A model generated the notes under the pieces. The model had not been told where the DNA came from. It did not search any database and worked only from the letters and a program-made list of their open reading frames with translations. From an uncultured Acetobacteraceae bacterium (GTDB lineage Bacteria > Pseudomonadota > Alphaproteobacteria > Acetobacterales > Acetobacteraceae): 42,590 nucleotides of DNA. Location of the stretch: NCBI GenBank assembly GCA_937902425.1, contig CALFNB010000265.1, forward strand, positions 1-42,590, written 5' to 3'. The position numbers and the translations under genes were made by a program. This document shows, one piece after another, positions 26,344 to 34,240 of this stretch (positions within the stretch are counted from its first letter, which is position 1; each line of letters starts with the position of its first letter).

Positions 26344-27567
26344 ATGCACCACGAGGGCGCGCGGAACATTGAATTCGTCGGCCATACCGATCAGGGCGGC
26401 CGAGGCGACGGCATCCAGGTGATGGTCGCGCGCGGCCACGCCTATATCGGCACGCGGGTCAGCCGCGGCGTGATGGTGACCGATGTGCGAGACCCGCGAA
26501 ACCCAAAACCAGTGAATTTCGTGCCGACGCATCCGAACTCGGTGTGCATGCATCTTCAGGCCGCCGAGGACCTGCTGCTGCACATTCAGGAGGCCGATCA
26601 GCGCGCATTGTTGTCGGCGCAGGAGTATTACGGTGGCTCCACCAAAGTAGACAGCAGCCGCTTCGGCAAACGTGGCGAGGACTACGCCGCGGGCCTGATT
26701 GTCTATGACATCGCCGACCCGGCCAACCCACGCAAGATCGGCTTCATGGAGGTGGAAGGTCTTGGCCTGCACCGTATCTGGTGGGTCGGTGGACGATACG
26801 CCTATGCCTCGGCGCTGCTCGACGGCTTCACCGATCATATCCTGATCGTCATCGACATGGCGGATCCGACCAAACCGGTCGAGTGCGGGCGCTGGTGGAT
26901 CCCCGGCCAGAACGCGGCCGCCGGCGAGACGCCGACATGGCAAGGCCGCTACGCTCTGCACCACGCGATCGTGGTTGACGACTTCGCCTATGGCTCATGG
27001 CGCGATGGCGGACTGACGATCCTGGACGTGAAGGACAAATCGGCGCCGAAGCTGATCGCGCACCGCACCTGGTGCCCGCCGTTCGGTGGCGGCACCCACA
27101 ACGCCGTGCCACTGCACGACCGCGACCTGCTGGTGGTGGCGGATGAAGCGACGTTGAACATCGACCAGCAGCAGATGAAGCGCACCTGGGTGTTCGACAT
27201 CCGCGAGAAGAGCAATCCGATCAGTATTTCAACGATGCCGACGCCGTCGGACCAGGATTATGTGAAGCTGGGTGGCCAGTTCGGCCCACATAACCTGCAC
27301 GAAAACCGGCCCGGATCGTTCCAGTCCTCCACCACGATCTTCGCGACCTGGCAGAGCGCGGGCGTGCGCGCGTTCGACATTACTGATCCGTTCCGGCCCG
27401 AGGAGATCGGCTATTTCGTCCCTTCGCAGCCCGCGAAATGGATGGAACCGATGCGGGGACGTACCAAAATGCGCCACACCTCCGATCTGTTCGTGGCCGC
27501 GGACGGGTTGATGTACATCACCGATTATGACGCGGGCCTCTATATCCTTCAGTGGAAGGGCGCCTGA
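26344..27567 (+). CDS. LVIVD-repeat (beta-propeller-like) protein
   Basis: A 407-residue protein with repeated segments such as GVMVTDVRDPRNPKPVNF, LIVYDIADPANPRKIGFM, LIVIDMADPTKPVECGRW and LTILDVKDKSAPKLIAH. These are LVIVD repeats that likely fold into a beta-propeller. There is no signal peptide. The ATG at 26344 has GGGGGAGG upstream; the frame is open to 26263. The function is unknown. It begins a tight plus-strand run of eight genes, ending in luciferase-like enzymes, so a role in the same catabolic pathway is plausible. Confidence 0.85.
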   Translation: MHHEGARNIEFVGHTDQGGRGDGIQVMVARGHAYIGTRVSRGVMVTDVRDPRNPKPVNFVPTHPNSVCMHLQAAEDLLLHIQEADQRALLSAQEYYGGSTKVDSSRFGKRGEDYAAGLIVYDIADPANPRKIGFMEVEGLGLHRIWWVGGRYAYASALLDGFTDHILIVIDMADPTKPVECGRWWIPGQNAAAGETPTWQGRYALHHAIVVDDFAYGSWRDGGLTILDVKDKSAPKLIAHRTWCPPFGGGTHNAVPLHDRDLLVVADEATLNIDQQQMKRTWVFDIREKSNPISISTMPTPSDQDYVKLGGQFGPHNLHENRPGSFQSSTTIFATWQSAGVRAFDITDPFRPEEIGYFVPSQPAKWMEPMRGRTKMRHTSDLFVAADGLMYITDYDAGLYILQWKGA

Positions 27568-27569
27568 TC

Positions 27570-28484
27570 ATGGAAGTGACCGTGGTTTTCGCCATTCTGC
27601 TGGTGCTGATCGTGGTGACGATCTTCGCCGGCGTGAAAACCGTGCCGCAAGGCCAGATCTGGACCATTGAACGATTCGGCGCCTTCACCTCGACACTGTC
27701 ACCCGGATTGAATTTCGTATTCCCCTATATCGACCGCATCGGTCACCGGGTGAACGTGCAGGAGCAGGTCGTCGACATTCCCGAACAAAGTGTCATCACC
27801 CGCGACAACGCGACCGTCGCCGTCGATGGCATCATTTACTACCGCATCATGGATCCGGGGAAAGCAGCGTATCAGGTGACCTTCCTGACCGTCGCGCTAA
27901 CCACACTGGCGACGACCAATATTCGTTCGGTTATCGGTGACCTGGAACTCGACGCGACGTTGTCGTCTCGCGAACACATCAACTCCTCGTTGCTGACGAT
28001 CCTCGACGCCGCGACCGAGCCGTGGGGCGTCAAGGTCAGCCGCGTGGAGATCAGGAAAATCGAGCCGCCGGAAAACCTGATCCGCGCGATGAACCTGCAA
28101 ATGACCGCCGAGCGCGAACGCCGTGCCGTGGTCGCCCGTGCCGACGGTGAGCGCGAAGCCGAAATCAAAAAGGCCGAGGGCGAAAAGCAAAGCCTGATCC
28201 TGCGCGCCGAGGGACGCCAACTCGCGGCGATCCGTGACGCGGAAGCGCGCATCGCCCTGGCGGAGGCCGAGGCGCGAGCAACCCAGCTCGTCTCCGAGGC
28301 AGCGTCGAAGTACGGCACCGCCGGTCTGCAATATTTCATCGCCGACCGTTACGTGCGGGCGTTTCAATCGCTGGCCGCGGCACCGAACACCAGATTGGTG
28401 GTCGTGCCAATGGAATCGGCCGGGCTCGCCGGCGGTATCGTGCAGGCGTTACAGTTGCTCAAAGAAACCGAGCCGAAGACGTGA
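27570..28484 (+). CDS. SPFH/Band 7 (stomatin/paraslipin-type) membrane protein
   Basis: A 304-residue protein with one N-terminal membrane segment (about residues 3-22) and an SPFH domain: TVPQGQIWTIERFGAFTSTL, then VNVQEQVVDIPEQSVITRDN and the coiled-coil region rich in Glu/Ala/Lys (ERRAVVARADGEREAEIKKA). Such proteins form large ring-like oligomers on membranes and often act with NfeD proteins, here encoded next. The start lies 2 bases after the LVIVD stop. Length is typical. Confidence 0.93.
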   Translation: MEVTVVFAILLVLIVVTIFAGVKTVPQGQIWTIERFGAFTSTLSPGLNFVFPYIDRIGHRVNVQEQVVDIPEQSVITRDNATVAVDGIIYYRIMDPGKAAYQVTFLTVALTTLATTNIRSVIGDLELDATLSSREHINSSLLTILDAATEPWGVKVSRVEIRKIEPPENLIRAMNLQMTAERERRAVVARADGEREAEIKKAEGEKQSLILRAEGRQLAAIRDAEARIALAEAEARATQLVSEAASKYGTAGLQYFIADRYVRAFQSLAAAPNTRLVVVPMESAGLAGGIVQALQLLKETEPKT

Positions 28485-28900
28485 CCGGCTGGATCATCTG
28501 GCTCGCCGCCGGGTTGGGATTGCTGATCCTGGAAATGCTGCTTCCCGGCGTGTTCATGATGTGGCTTGGCATCGCGGCGTGCGGCGCCGGATTGCTGACG
28601 TTCGCTTTTCAGTTCGGGTTCGAGGCGCAGGTGGTCTCGTTCGGCGTCCTGGCCGCGATCTCGCTGACGATCGGGCTGCGGCTGCGCCGGCCACGTCAGG
28701 TCGTGCACACCGAACGTGAGGGTCTGATCGGCCGGCCGGCGACGGCATTGGTGTTTCAGGGCCGCGATGGCAGAGTGCGCCTCGGCGATTCCGACTGGCC
28801 GGCTCGCGTGCCCAAGGACGTCGCGCCGCCGGACCCGGGCGCGCGCCTGCGCGTGGCGCAGGTGGATGGCACGATCCTGATCGTGCGCCCGGATTTATGA
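28481..28900 (+). CDS. NfeD-family membrane protein
   Basis: A 139-residue protein with an N-terminal membrane region (two to three hydrophobic segments within residues 1-62, including GLGLLILEMLLPGVFMMWLG) and a C-terminal OB-fold domain (GRPATALVFQGRDGRVRLGD, VAQVDGTILIVRPDL). It belongs to the short NfeD class that partners SPFH proteins. The GTG start overlaps the stop of the SPFH gene (GTGA), and its stop overlaps the next start (ATGA). Confidence 0.92.
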   Translation: MTGWIIWLAAGLGLLILEMLLPGVFMMWLGIAACGAGLLTFAFQFGFEAQVVSFGVLAAISLTIGLRLRRPRQVVHTEREGLIGRPATALVFQGRDGRVRLGDSDWPARVPKDVAPPDPGARLRVAQVDGTILIVRPDL

Positions 28901-29334
28901 TCGACTTTGAAAGGCACCATGTGGGCAACGACGATTTCGTGCTGACCTGGACTGAAGGCCGCGACCTGGTCCACGCGGTGGAGGACGCGTTCGGCGCCGC
29001 CGACCTGACCGCGATCGCCAACGGCTTCACCGAGGATGCGGTGGCCCGCTTCGCCGATTTTCCGGAAATGCACGGCCGGGCCGACATCATGAAGTTCCTC
29101 ACCGCGCGGTTCGCTCGTACACTGGGCTATAAGCTGACCAAGAGATTGCAGGTGCTGACCGGTAACCGGTTGGCGAATACCTGGGACGCCTCCTGGACCG
29201 ATGCCAAAACCGGCAAGGCGATGGTGGGCCGCGGTACCGAGATCTGGATCCTGCGCGGCCGCCAGATCGCCGTCTGGGACGCCACCTTCAACGTCTGGGA
29301 AAAGGGTGGCCCACCCGCCACGCCGGTGGTCTGA
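28897..29334 (+). CDS. NTF2-like (SnoaL-type) protein
   Basis: A 145-residue soluble protein with the NTF2-like fold pattern: a helix (RDLVHAVEDAFGAADLTAIANGF) followed by TEDAVARFADFPEMHGRADIMKF and strands ending in RGTEIWILRGRQIAVWDATFNVWEK. Family members include small cyclases, isomerases and hydratases as well as non-enzymes. The ATG overlaps the NfeD stop. Its role with the neighbouring EthD and luciferase-like genes may be catabolic, but no catalytic residues are assigned. Confidence 0.8.
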   Translation: MIDFERHHVGNDDFVLTWTEGRDLVHAVEDAFGAADLTAIANGFTEDAVARFADFPEMHGRADIMKFLTARFARTLGYKLTKRLQVLTGNRLANTWDASWTDAKTGKAMVGRGTEIWILRGRQIAVWDATFNVWEKGGPPATPVV

Positions 29335-29336
29335 CG

Positions 29337-29912
29337 ATGATCGCGGCGATCAGCCTGATGCGGCGCCAGGACACCATCGATCTGTCACGGTTTCGCCGCC
29401 ACTGGCTGGATGTGCACGGCCCATTGGTGTGCGGGTTCCCCGGTCTGCTCCGCTATGCGCAATGTCACGTCATCGACTCGTTGGCCGCCAACGAGGCGGG
29501 GCTGACGATGCGGATCGACGGATTTCCAATTCTGTACTTCGATAACGACACGGACCGGTCGCGCGCGCACGGATCGCCGGCGATGGCCGCCTGCAACGTC
29601 GACTCCCGCCAGTTCATCGGCGCGGTGTCGCGGGTGATCGCCGATGTGTCCGGCGAGCTCCGATCGAACCATGGCCGTTTCAGCTTGATCGAGATCTGGC
29701 CTGAAGGGATCACACAAGCGCCGCGGCCGGTCCGGTATCAGGTGCGCGCACAAGGCGCCGCGCCGAACAGCACGATCCCGCATTTGCCGGTCACGGTCGG
29801 CAGCATCACGCAAACCTGGTACGACAGCCTCGTGGACCTGGAATGCGCCGCCGCGACGACGGACGATGCGCCATCGGCACGGTTCGCCGTTGAGGAACAC
29901 TGGCTGGTCTGA
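29337..29912 (+). CDS. EthD-domain protein
   Basis: A 191-residue protein with an EthD-type opening: SLMRRQDTIDLSRFRRHWLDVHGPLV near residues 6-31, then FPGLLRYAQCHVID. EthD-domain proteins are dimeric alpha/beta-barrel proteins; some are needed for ether degradation, others act as small decarboxylases or cyclases. A second barrel-like half (RFSLIEIWPEG...) follows. It starts 2 bases after the NTF2-like stop. Confidence 0.8.
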   Translation: MIAAISLMRRQDTIDLSRFRRHWLDVHGPLVCGFPGLLRYAQCHVIDSLAANEAGLTMRIDGFPILYFDNDTDRSRAHGSPAMAACNVDSRQFIGAVSRVIADVSGELRSNHGRFSLIEIWPEGITQAPRPVRYQVRAQGAAPNSTIPHLPVTVGSITQTWYDSLVDLECAAATTDDAPSARFAVEEHWLV

Positions 29913-29935
29913 CCACCATCACGGAGGAAGCACAA

Positions 29936-30871
29936 ATGAAAGTTGGTTTTATCGGAGTCGGCACGATGGGCGCCGGCATGGCGTCCAATATGCAGAAGGG
30001 CGGCAACGAACTGGTGGTCAACGACCTGACCCGTCAGGCGGCCTCCCGCCATCTCAATGCCGGCGCCACATGGGCCGACACGCCAAAGGCCGTGGCCGCG
30101 TCTTGCGATGTGATCTTTACCTCGCTGCCGACGCCGGCCGATGTGCAAAAGGTCGGCACCGGTGAGAACGGGTTGCTGGAAGGGTTCCGGCCCGGCTCGG
30201 CATGGTTCGATTTGTCAACGAATGCGGTGGATGTGGTGCGCGCGCTGCATGCGCAATTCGCCGAGAAGGGCGTGCACTTCCTCGACGCACCGGTCAGCGG
30301 CGGGCCATCCGGGGCGAACAGCGGCAAGCTGGCGATCTGGGTCGGTGGCGATAAGGCGATCTTCGATAAGTACAAATCACAGCTTGATGCGATGGGCGAC
30401 CAGCCGCTCTGGATCGGCCCGATTGGCGCCGGAACGATCGCCAAACTGGTGCACAACGCGGCGGGAGCTGCCGTGAATGTCGTGCTGTCCGAGGTCTTCA
30501 CCATGGGGGTGAAAGCGGGTGTCGAACCGCTGCAATTGTTCGCGGCGATCCGTCAGGGCGCCGGCGGCCGGGCGCGGCTGTTCGACCGGATGCAGAAGCA
30601 GTTCCTCACCGGGGTTTACGATCCGCCGGACTTCGCCCTGCGTCTGCTGCACAAGGACGTCTCATTGGCCTGTCAACTGGCGCGCGAGGTCAGCGTGCCG
30701 ATGCGCCTGACCAACCTCGCGCATCAGGAACTGACCGAGGCGATGAACCGCGGCTGGCAACAGCGCGACTCCCGCATCGGCGCGCTGCTGCAGCAGGAGA
30801 GGGCGGGCATCCCGCCGATCGCGGTCGATCCCGCGAAGATCAAGGCCGTCATGGACGCCGACGAGAAATAA
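29936..30871 (+). CDS. Beta-hydroxyacid dehydrogenase (3-hydroxyisobutyrate dehydrogenase type)
   Basis: A 311-residue NAD(P)-dependent enzyme. The Rossmann motif is VGFIGVGTMGAGMASNM (residues 3-19), the substrate-binding segment is FLDAPVSGGPSGANSGKLAIWVGG, and the catalytic Lys is in IGAGTIAKLVHNA. It oxidises a 3-hydroxyacid to the semialdehyde or reduces tartronate semialdehyde. GGAGGAA precedes the ATG. The gene lies in the plus-strand run just before two luciferase-like genes. The exact substrate is not readable. Confidence 0.92.
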   Translation: MKVGFIGVGTMGAGMASNMQKGGNELVVNDLTRQAASRHLNAGATWADTPKAVAASCDVIFTSLPTPADVQKVGTGENGLLEGFRPGSAWFDLSTNAVDVVRALHAQFAEKGVHFLDAPVSGGPSGANSGKLAIWVGGDKAIFDKYKSQLDAMGDQPLWIGPIGAGTIAKLVHNAAGAAVNVVLSEVFTMGVKAGVEPLQLFAAIRQGAGGRARLFDRMQKQFLTGVYDPPDFALRLLHKDVSLACQLAREVSVPMRLTNLAHQELTEAMNRGWQQRDSRIGALLQQERAGIPPIAVDPAKIKAVMDADEK

Positions 30872-30883
30872 GGAGTTTTTTCC

Positions 30884-31783
30884 ATGCAACTCGGACATCT
30901 GGTACCGTTCGGCGATATCGGCGGCGACCCCGACACCGTGCGCGACTACGCACAAGGTCTGGAAGCGCTTGGCTATGACTTCATGGAGGCGCCCGATCAC
31001 GTACTGGGCGCCAACGCCGGCTCGCGACCTGGTTGGGAAGCGGGCCGCAATACCTCGGACGATTTGTTCCATGACCCGTTCGTTCTGCTTGGCTATGTTT
31101 CCGGGATCGCACCGAAACTCAGTTTTTCGACCGGCGTGCTGATCGTGGCGCAACGGCAGACCGCTCTGGTCGCGAAACAGGCCGCCTGTCTCGACGTACT
31201 GTGCAAGGGACGGTTCCGGCTTGGCATCGGCGTCGGCTGGAATGAGGTGGAGTTCGTCGGCCTCAATGAAAATTTCCACAATCGCGGTCGCCGCTCCGAG
31301 GAACAGGCGCAGGTGATGCAGGCGCTGTGGGCGAACCACCATGTGACCTTCAAGGGCAAGTACCACACCATCGACGATGCCGGGATCAACCCTCGTCCGG
31401 CGTCCGGCCGAGTGCCGCTCTGGTATGGCGGACATCACGAAAAAACCCTGCCGCGCATCGCGAAATGGGGCGATGGCTGGATGCCGAACGCCTATCCGCC
31501 GGATCAAACCGCGGTCGAAATCTTCAGCGAACTGCGCCGCCTGACCGAGGCCGCGGGCCGTGATCCGGCTTCGATCGGTATTGAGGTGTGGACGTCGTGC
31601 GGGGCGGGTTCGGAGGCGGACTGGCGGAGGGAAGCCGCGTTCTGGCAGGCCGCCGGCGCGTCGCACATTTGCCTGACGACGACGTTCCACCGCCGGCACC
31701 ATCATCGCATCGCCGGTAAATCCCTGGGCGATCATCTGGCCGCGTTGCAGCGCTATCGCGATGCGGTCGCTGATTTTCTTTGA
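30884..31783 (+). CDS. Luciferase-like (LLM class) oxidoreductase, first tandem copy
   Basis: A 299-residue TIM-barrel flavin or F420-dependent oxidoreductase. Family patterns are TVRDYAQGLEALGYDFMEAPDHVLG, STGVLIVAQRQTALVAKQAACLD, RFRLGIGVGWNEVEFVGLNENFHNRG and AKWGDGWMPNAYPP. It resembles the Rv2161c-like F420 group as I recall it; FMN or F420 cannot be decided from sequence alone. AAGGAG precedes the ATG. The next gene is a close paralogue. Confidence 0.9.
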   Translation: MQLGHLVPFGDIGGDPDTVRDYAQGLEALGYDFMEAPDHVLGANAGSRPGWEAGRNTSDDLFHDPFVLLGYVSGIAPKLSFSTGVLIVAQRQTALVAKQAACLDVLCKGRFRLGIGVGWNEVEFVGLNENFHNRGRRSEEQAQVMQALWANHHVTFKGKYHTIDDAGINPRPASGRVPLWYGGHHEKTLPRIAKWGDGWMPNAYPPDQTAVEIFSELRRLTEAAGRDPASIGIEVWTSCGAGSEADWRREAAFWQAAGASHICLTTTFHRRHHHRIAGKSLGDHLAALQRYRDAVADFL

Positions 31784-31797
31784 CAAGGACAACAACC

Positions 31798-32694
31798 ATG
31801 CAACTTGGCGCTTCATTGCCTGTCGGCGATATCGGCACCGGTCCCGCGATCATCCGTGACTACGCGCAGACCCTCGAAGGACTGGGCTTTGACTATATCC
31901 AGGCGCCGGATCACGTGCTCGGCGGCAATCCGGAGGGGCATAAGGACAAGAAACGCGTCGGCACCTCGGTGACCGCGTACCACGATCCGTTCGTGCTGTT
32001 CAGTTTCATCGCCGGCTGCACCGATAAGATTGGCTTCGCTCCCGGCGTGCTGATCCTGGCGCAGCGCCAGGCCGTGCTGGTCGCGAAACAGGCCGCCAGC
32101 CTTGACGAACTATCCAACGGCCGGCTGCGTCTTGGCGTTGGCGTCGGCTGGAACGAACTGGAATTCACCGGGCTGAACGAGAACTTCCACAACCGCGGCA
32201 AGCGGTCGGAGGAACAGGTCCAGGTGATGCAGGCGTTGTGGGCCAATCAGCACGTCAACTTCAAGGGCAAGTACCACACGATCGACGATTCCGGCCTGAA
32301 TCCGCGGCCAAAATCGGGCCGGGTGCCGATCTGGTTCGGCGGTCATGTCGATGCGACGTTGGAACGGACCGCGAAATGGGGTGATGGCTGGATGCCGTTG
32401 GCCTATCCGGCGGACGACACGGCGTTGAAGGCGTTTGAGAAACTGCGGTCGCTGACCCGCGCCGCCGGCCGCAAGCCCGAGGACGTCGGGATCGAGGTCT
32501 GGTGCTCATTGGGCAACGCCAATCCCGACGAGTGGCGCAAAGACGTCACGTTCTGGAAGAAAGCCGGGGTGACGCATGTGACCGCGCACACGACCTATGC
32601 CAACAACCACCACAAACGGATCGCGGGAAAGACCGCCGCCGAGCACCTCGCGGCGATCAAGAGCTTCCAGGACGCGGTGAAGGATCTGCTGTAA
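31798..32694 (+). CDS. Luciferase-like (LLM class) oxidoreductase, second tandem copy
   Basis: A 298-residue paralogue of the preceding gene: IIRDYAQTLEGLGFDYIQAPDHVLG, APGVLILAQRQAVLVAKQAASLD, RLRLGVGVGWNELEFTGLNENFHNRG and AKWGDGWMPLAYPA align without gaps. By eye more than half of all positions match. The ATG at 31798 has AAGGAC upstream; the frame is open to 31780. The gap to the first copy is 14 bases. It ends the plus-strand run. Confidence 0.9.
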   Translation: MQLGASLPVGDIGTGPAIIRDYAQTLEGLGFDYIQAPDHVLGGNPEGHKDKKRVGTSVTAYHDPFVLFSFIAGCTDKIGFAPGVLILAQRQAVLVAKQAASLDELSNGRLRLGVGVGWNELEFTGLNENFHNRGKRSEEQVQVMQALWANQHVNFKGKYHTIDDSGLNPRPKSGRVPIWFGGHVDATLERTAKWGDGWMPLAYPADDTALKAFEKLRSLTRAAGRKPEDVGIEVWCSLGNANPDEWRKDVTFWKKAGVTHVTAHTTYANNHHKRIAGKTAAEHLAAIKSFQDAVKDLL

Positions 32695-32779
32695 GCGGAA
32701 CGACGTGTGGCGGGGCTATTGGAGGCAATGCGTGACGACGTCATGGCCACCGTAAAGGCGTCACGTTCGTTGTGATGAA

Positions 32780-32808
32780 GTCATCGCCCGGCTTGACCGG
32801 GCCATGAC
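32780..32808. terminator. Strong hairpin between convergent luciferase-like genes
   Basis: GTCATCGCCCGG (32780-32791) pairs with CCGGGCCATGAC (32797-32808) with one mismatch and a CTTGA loop. A related half-site, GACGTCATGGCC, lies about 40 bases upstream. The position between two convergent genes fits a bidirectional terminator. The sequence also resembles the short dispersed palindromes common in alphaproteobacterial genomes (recalled, not checked). Confidence 0.55.
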
Positions 32809-32840
32809 GTAATAAAGGTGCCGGCCGATGCCAGACCCCA

Positions 32841-33818
32841 TCACGCGAAAATCTCACCCAGCCGCCTGATCGACGCCAGCGTGCGCTCGACCGACAGGCC
32901 GGACCACTGGCAGCGCATGATGAAGTGGTTGACCCCCAATATCTCGTGATATCGGGCGATTTCTTCCTTGACCGAAACTTTGTCGCCGATGATGAATTTG
33001 TCGCGGGCGAACTCCTCGAACGGGGTCTCGGTCTTCTGGCGGCCTTCCAGGCCCCACGCGGCATAGGCGTTGTATTTGTACTGCAACGGTTCGCGGCATT
33101 CCTCATGCGCGGTCGCGTGACGATCGCCGACATAGCACTCGACGGTGATCGGAAAGTCGGTCGCGGTCCGGCCGTATTCCGCCAGCGCGGCGCGGTAGGT
33201 CTTCATCAACGGAATGGTCTTGCTCAGGCCGCTGCTGTTGACGATCAGCCACGCATCGCCGATCCGCGCGGCGCGCTTCACCGACACATCGGCCTGACCG
33301 GCGATATACAATGGAGGCCCACCCGCCCGAATTGGCTTCACACCAATGCCGGCGTTGTTCACCGTATAGAAGCGGCCCTGATGCGTGACCGTATCCTCGG
33401 TCCACAGCCGCTTCATCAGCGCGATGCTTTCATTGAACCGCGGCGCTCGTTCGGACAACGGAATGGCGAAGGCCTCGAACTCCGGCTGGCGATACCCCAG
33501 GCCGAGTCCGAGAATGTAATTGCCGCCGGTCAGCACATCCAGCGTGGCGGATTCCTCGGCGACATGCACCGGATTCTGCGGCGGCAAGATGAGAATGTTC
33601 GGCCCGATCGTCATGCCCTGAGCATGTGCCGCGATAAATCCCATCACCGGCGTGATCTGCAGCATCTGCATCGGATACGTCAGCCAGTGATGCGGGAACC
33701 ACAGCGATTTGAACCCGGCGTCACGCGCCACGCGCACCTGCTCGACCATCTCCGGCACGCGCGCGGCGACATCGGTGCCTTCCGGGAATTGCGTATTGAT
33801 GAACAGACCGACTTTCAT
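32841..33818 (-). CDS. Luciferase-like (LLM class) flavin-dependent oxidoreductase
   Basis: A 325-residue TIM-barrel protein with MKVGLFINTQFPEGTDVAARV, ARDAGFKSLWFPHHWLTYPMQ, HVAEESATLDVLTGGNYILGLGLGYRQPEFEAF and GGPPLYIAGQADVSVKRAARIGDAWLI. It differs from the tandem pair before it and belongs to another subgroup. The start at 33818 has a perfect AGGAGG upstream; the frame is open to 33911. The substrate is unknown. Confidence 0.9.
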   Translation of the reverse strand: MKVGLFINTQFPEGTDVAARVPEMVEQVRVARDAGFKSLWFPHHWLTYPMQMLQITPVMGFIAAHAQGMTIGPNILILPPQNPVHVAEESATLDVLTGGNYILGLGLGYRQPEFEAFAIPLSERAPRFNESIALMKRLWTEDTVTHQGRFYTVNNAGIGVKPIRAGGPPLYIAGQADVSVKRAARIGDAWLIVNSSGLSKTIPLMKTYRAALAEYGRTATDFPITVECYVGDRHATAHEECREPLQYKYNAYAAWGLEGRQKTETPFEEFARDKFIIGDKVSVKEEIARYHEILGVNHFIMRCQWSGLSVERTLASIRRLGEIFA

Positions 33819-33904
33819 CTCGCGGGACCTCCTGTTGAGGGCCCCACCATAGACCCGGTCGGGGTGGGCTTGAAGCCGGGCCGGCGTGAGGCCACCTTTC
33901 CGGC

Positions 33905-34189
33905 ATGACAAAAGCTGACAGACGCATCATCGACATGACGCTGGAGGGGGATTTCGTGGCCCCGCCACCGCCGTCACGTCCGCCGATCGGCACCCGGATC
34001 ATGCTCTGGGCTATCGTGACGATGGTGCTCGCCGTGACGGTGCTGATCGTGGCGCTCACGTTCTGGTTCGTGGTGATGATCTTGCCGCTGGTACTGGCGG
34101 CGGGACTGATCGCGTATCTGGCGTTCCGCTATCAGCTATGGCGCACGGGCGGCTCATTCACGATCAGGCGCGGCCCAGGAGGCTGGTAA
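33905..34189 (+). CDS. Small membrane protein
   Basis: A 94-residue protein I do not recognise. A hydrophilic Pro-rich N-terminus (FVAPPPPSRPPIGTR) is followed by two adjacent hydrophobic segments (about residues 33-55 and 57-76) and a basic tail (RYQLWRTGGSFTIRRGPGGW). It may be a short inner-membrane protein with two helices. No ribosome site is strong. It is divergent from the luciferase-like gene at 33818. Confidence 0.6.
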   Translation: MTKADRRIIDMTLEGDFVAPPPPSRPPIGTRIMLWAIVTMVLAVTVLIVALTFWFVVMILPLVLAAGLIAYLAFRYQLWRTGGSFTIRRGPGGW

Positions 34190-34195
34190 ACGCGG

Positions 34196-34225
34196 GGGCG
34201 GGCGGGGACACACGGCCCCCCGCCC
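34196..34225. terminator. GC-rich hairpin between convergent genes
   Basis: GGGCGGG-C-GGGG (34196-34207) pairs with CCCCCCGCCC (34216-34225) with one bulged base and an 8-base loop. It lies between the small membrane protein and the MFS gene, which converge. No T tract follows on either strand. Confidence 0.45.
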
Positions 34226-34240
34226 AGACCAGACAGGCAG

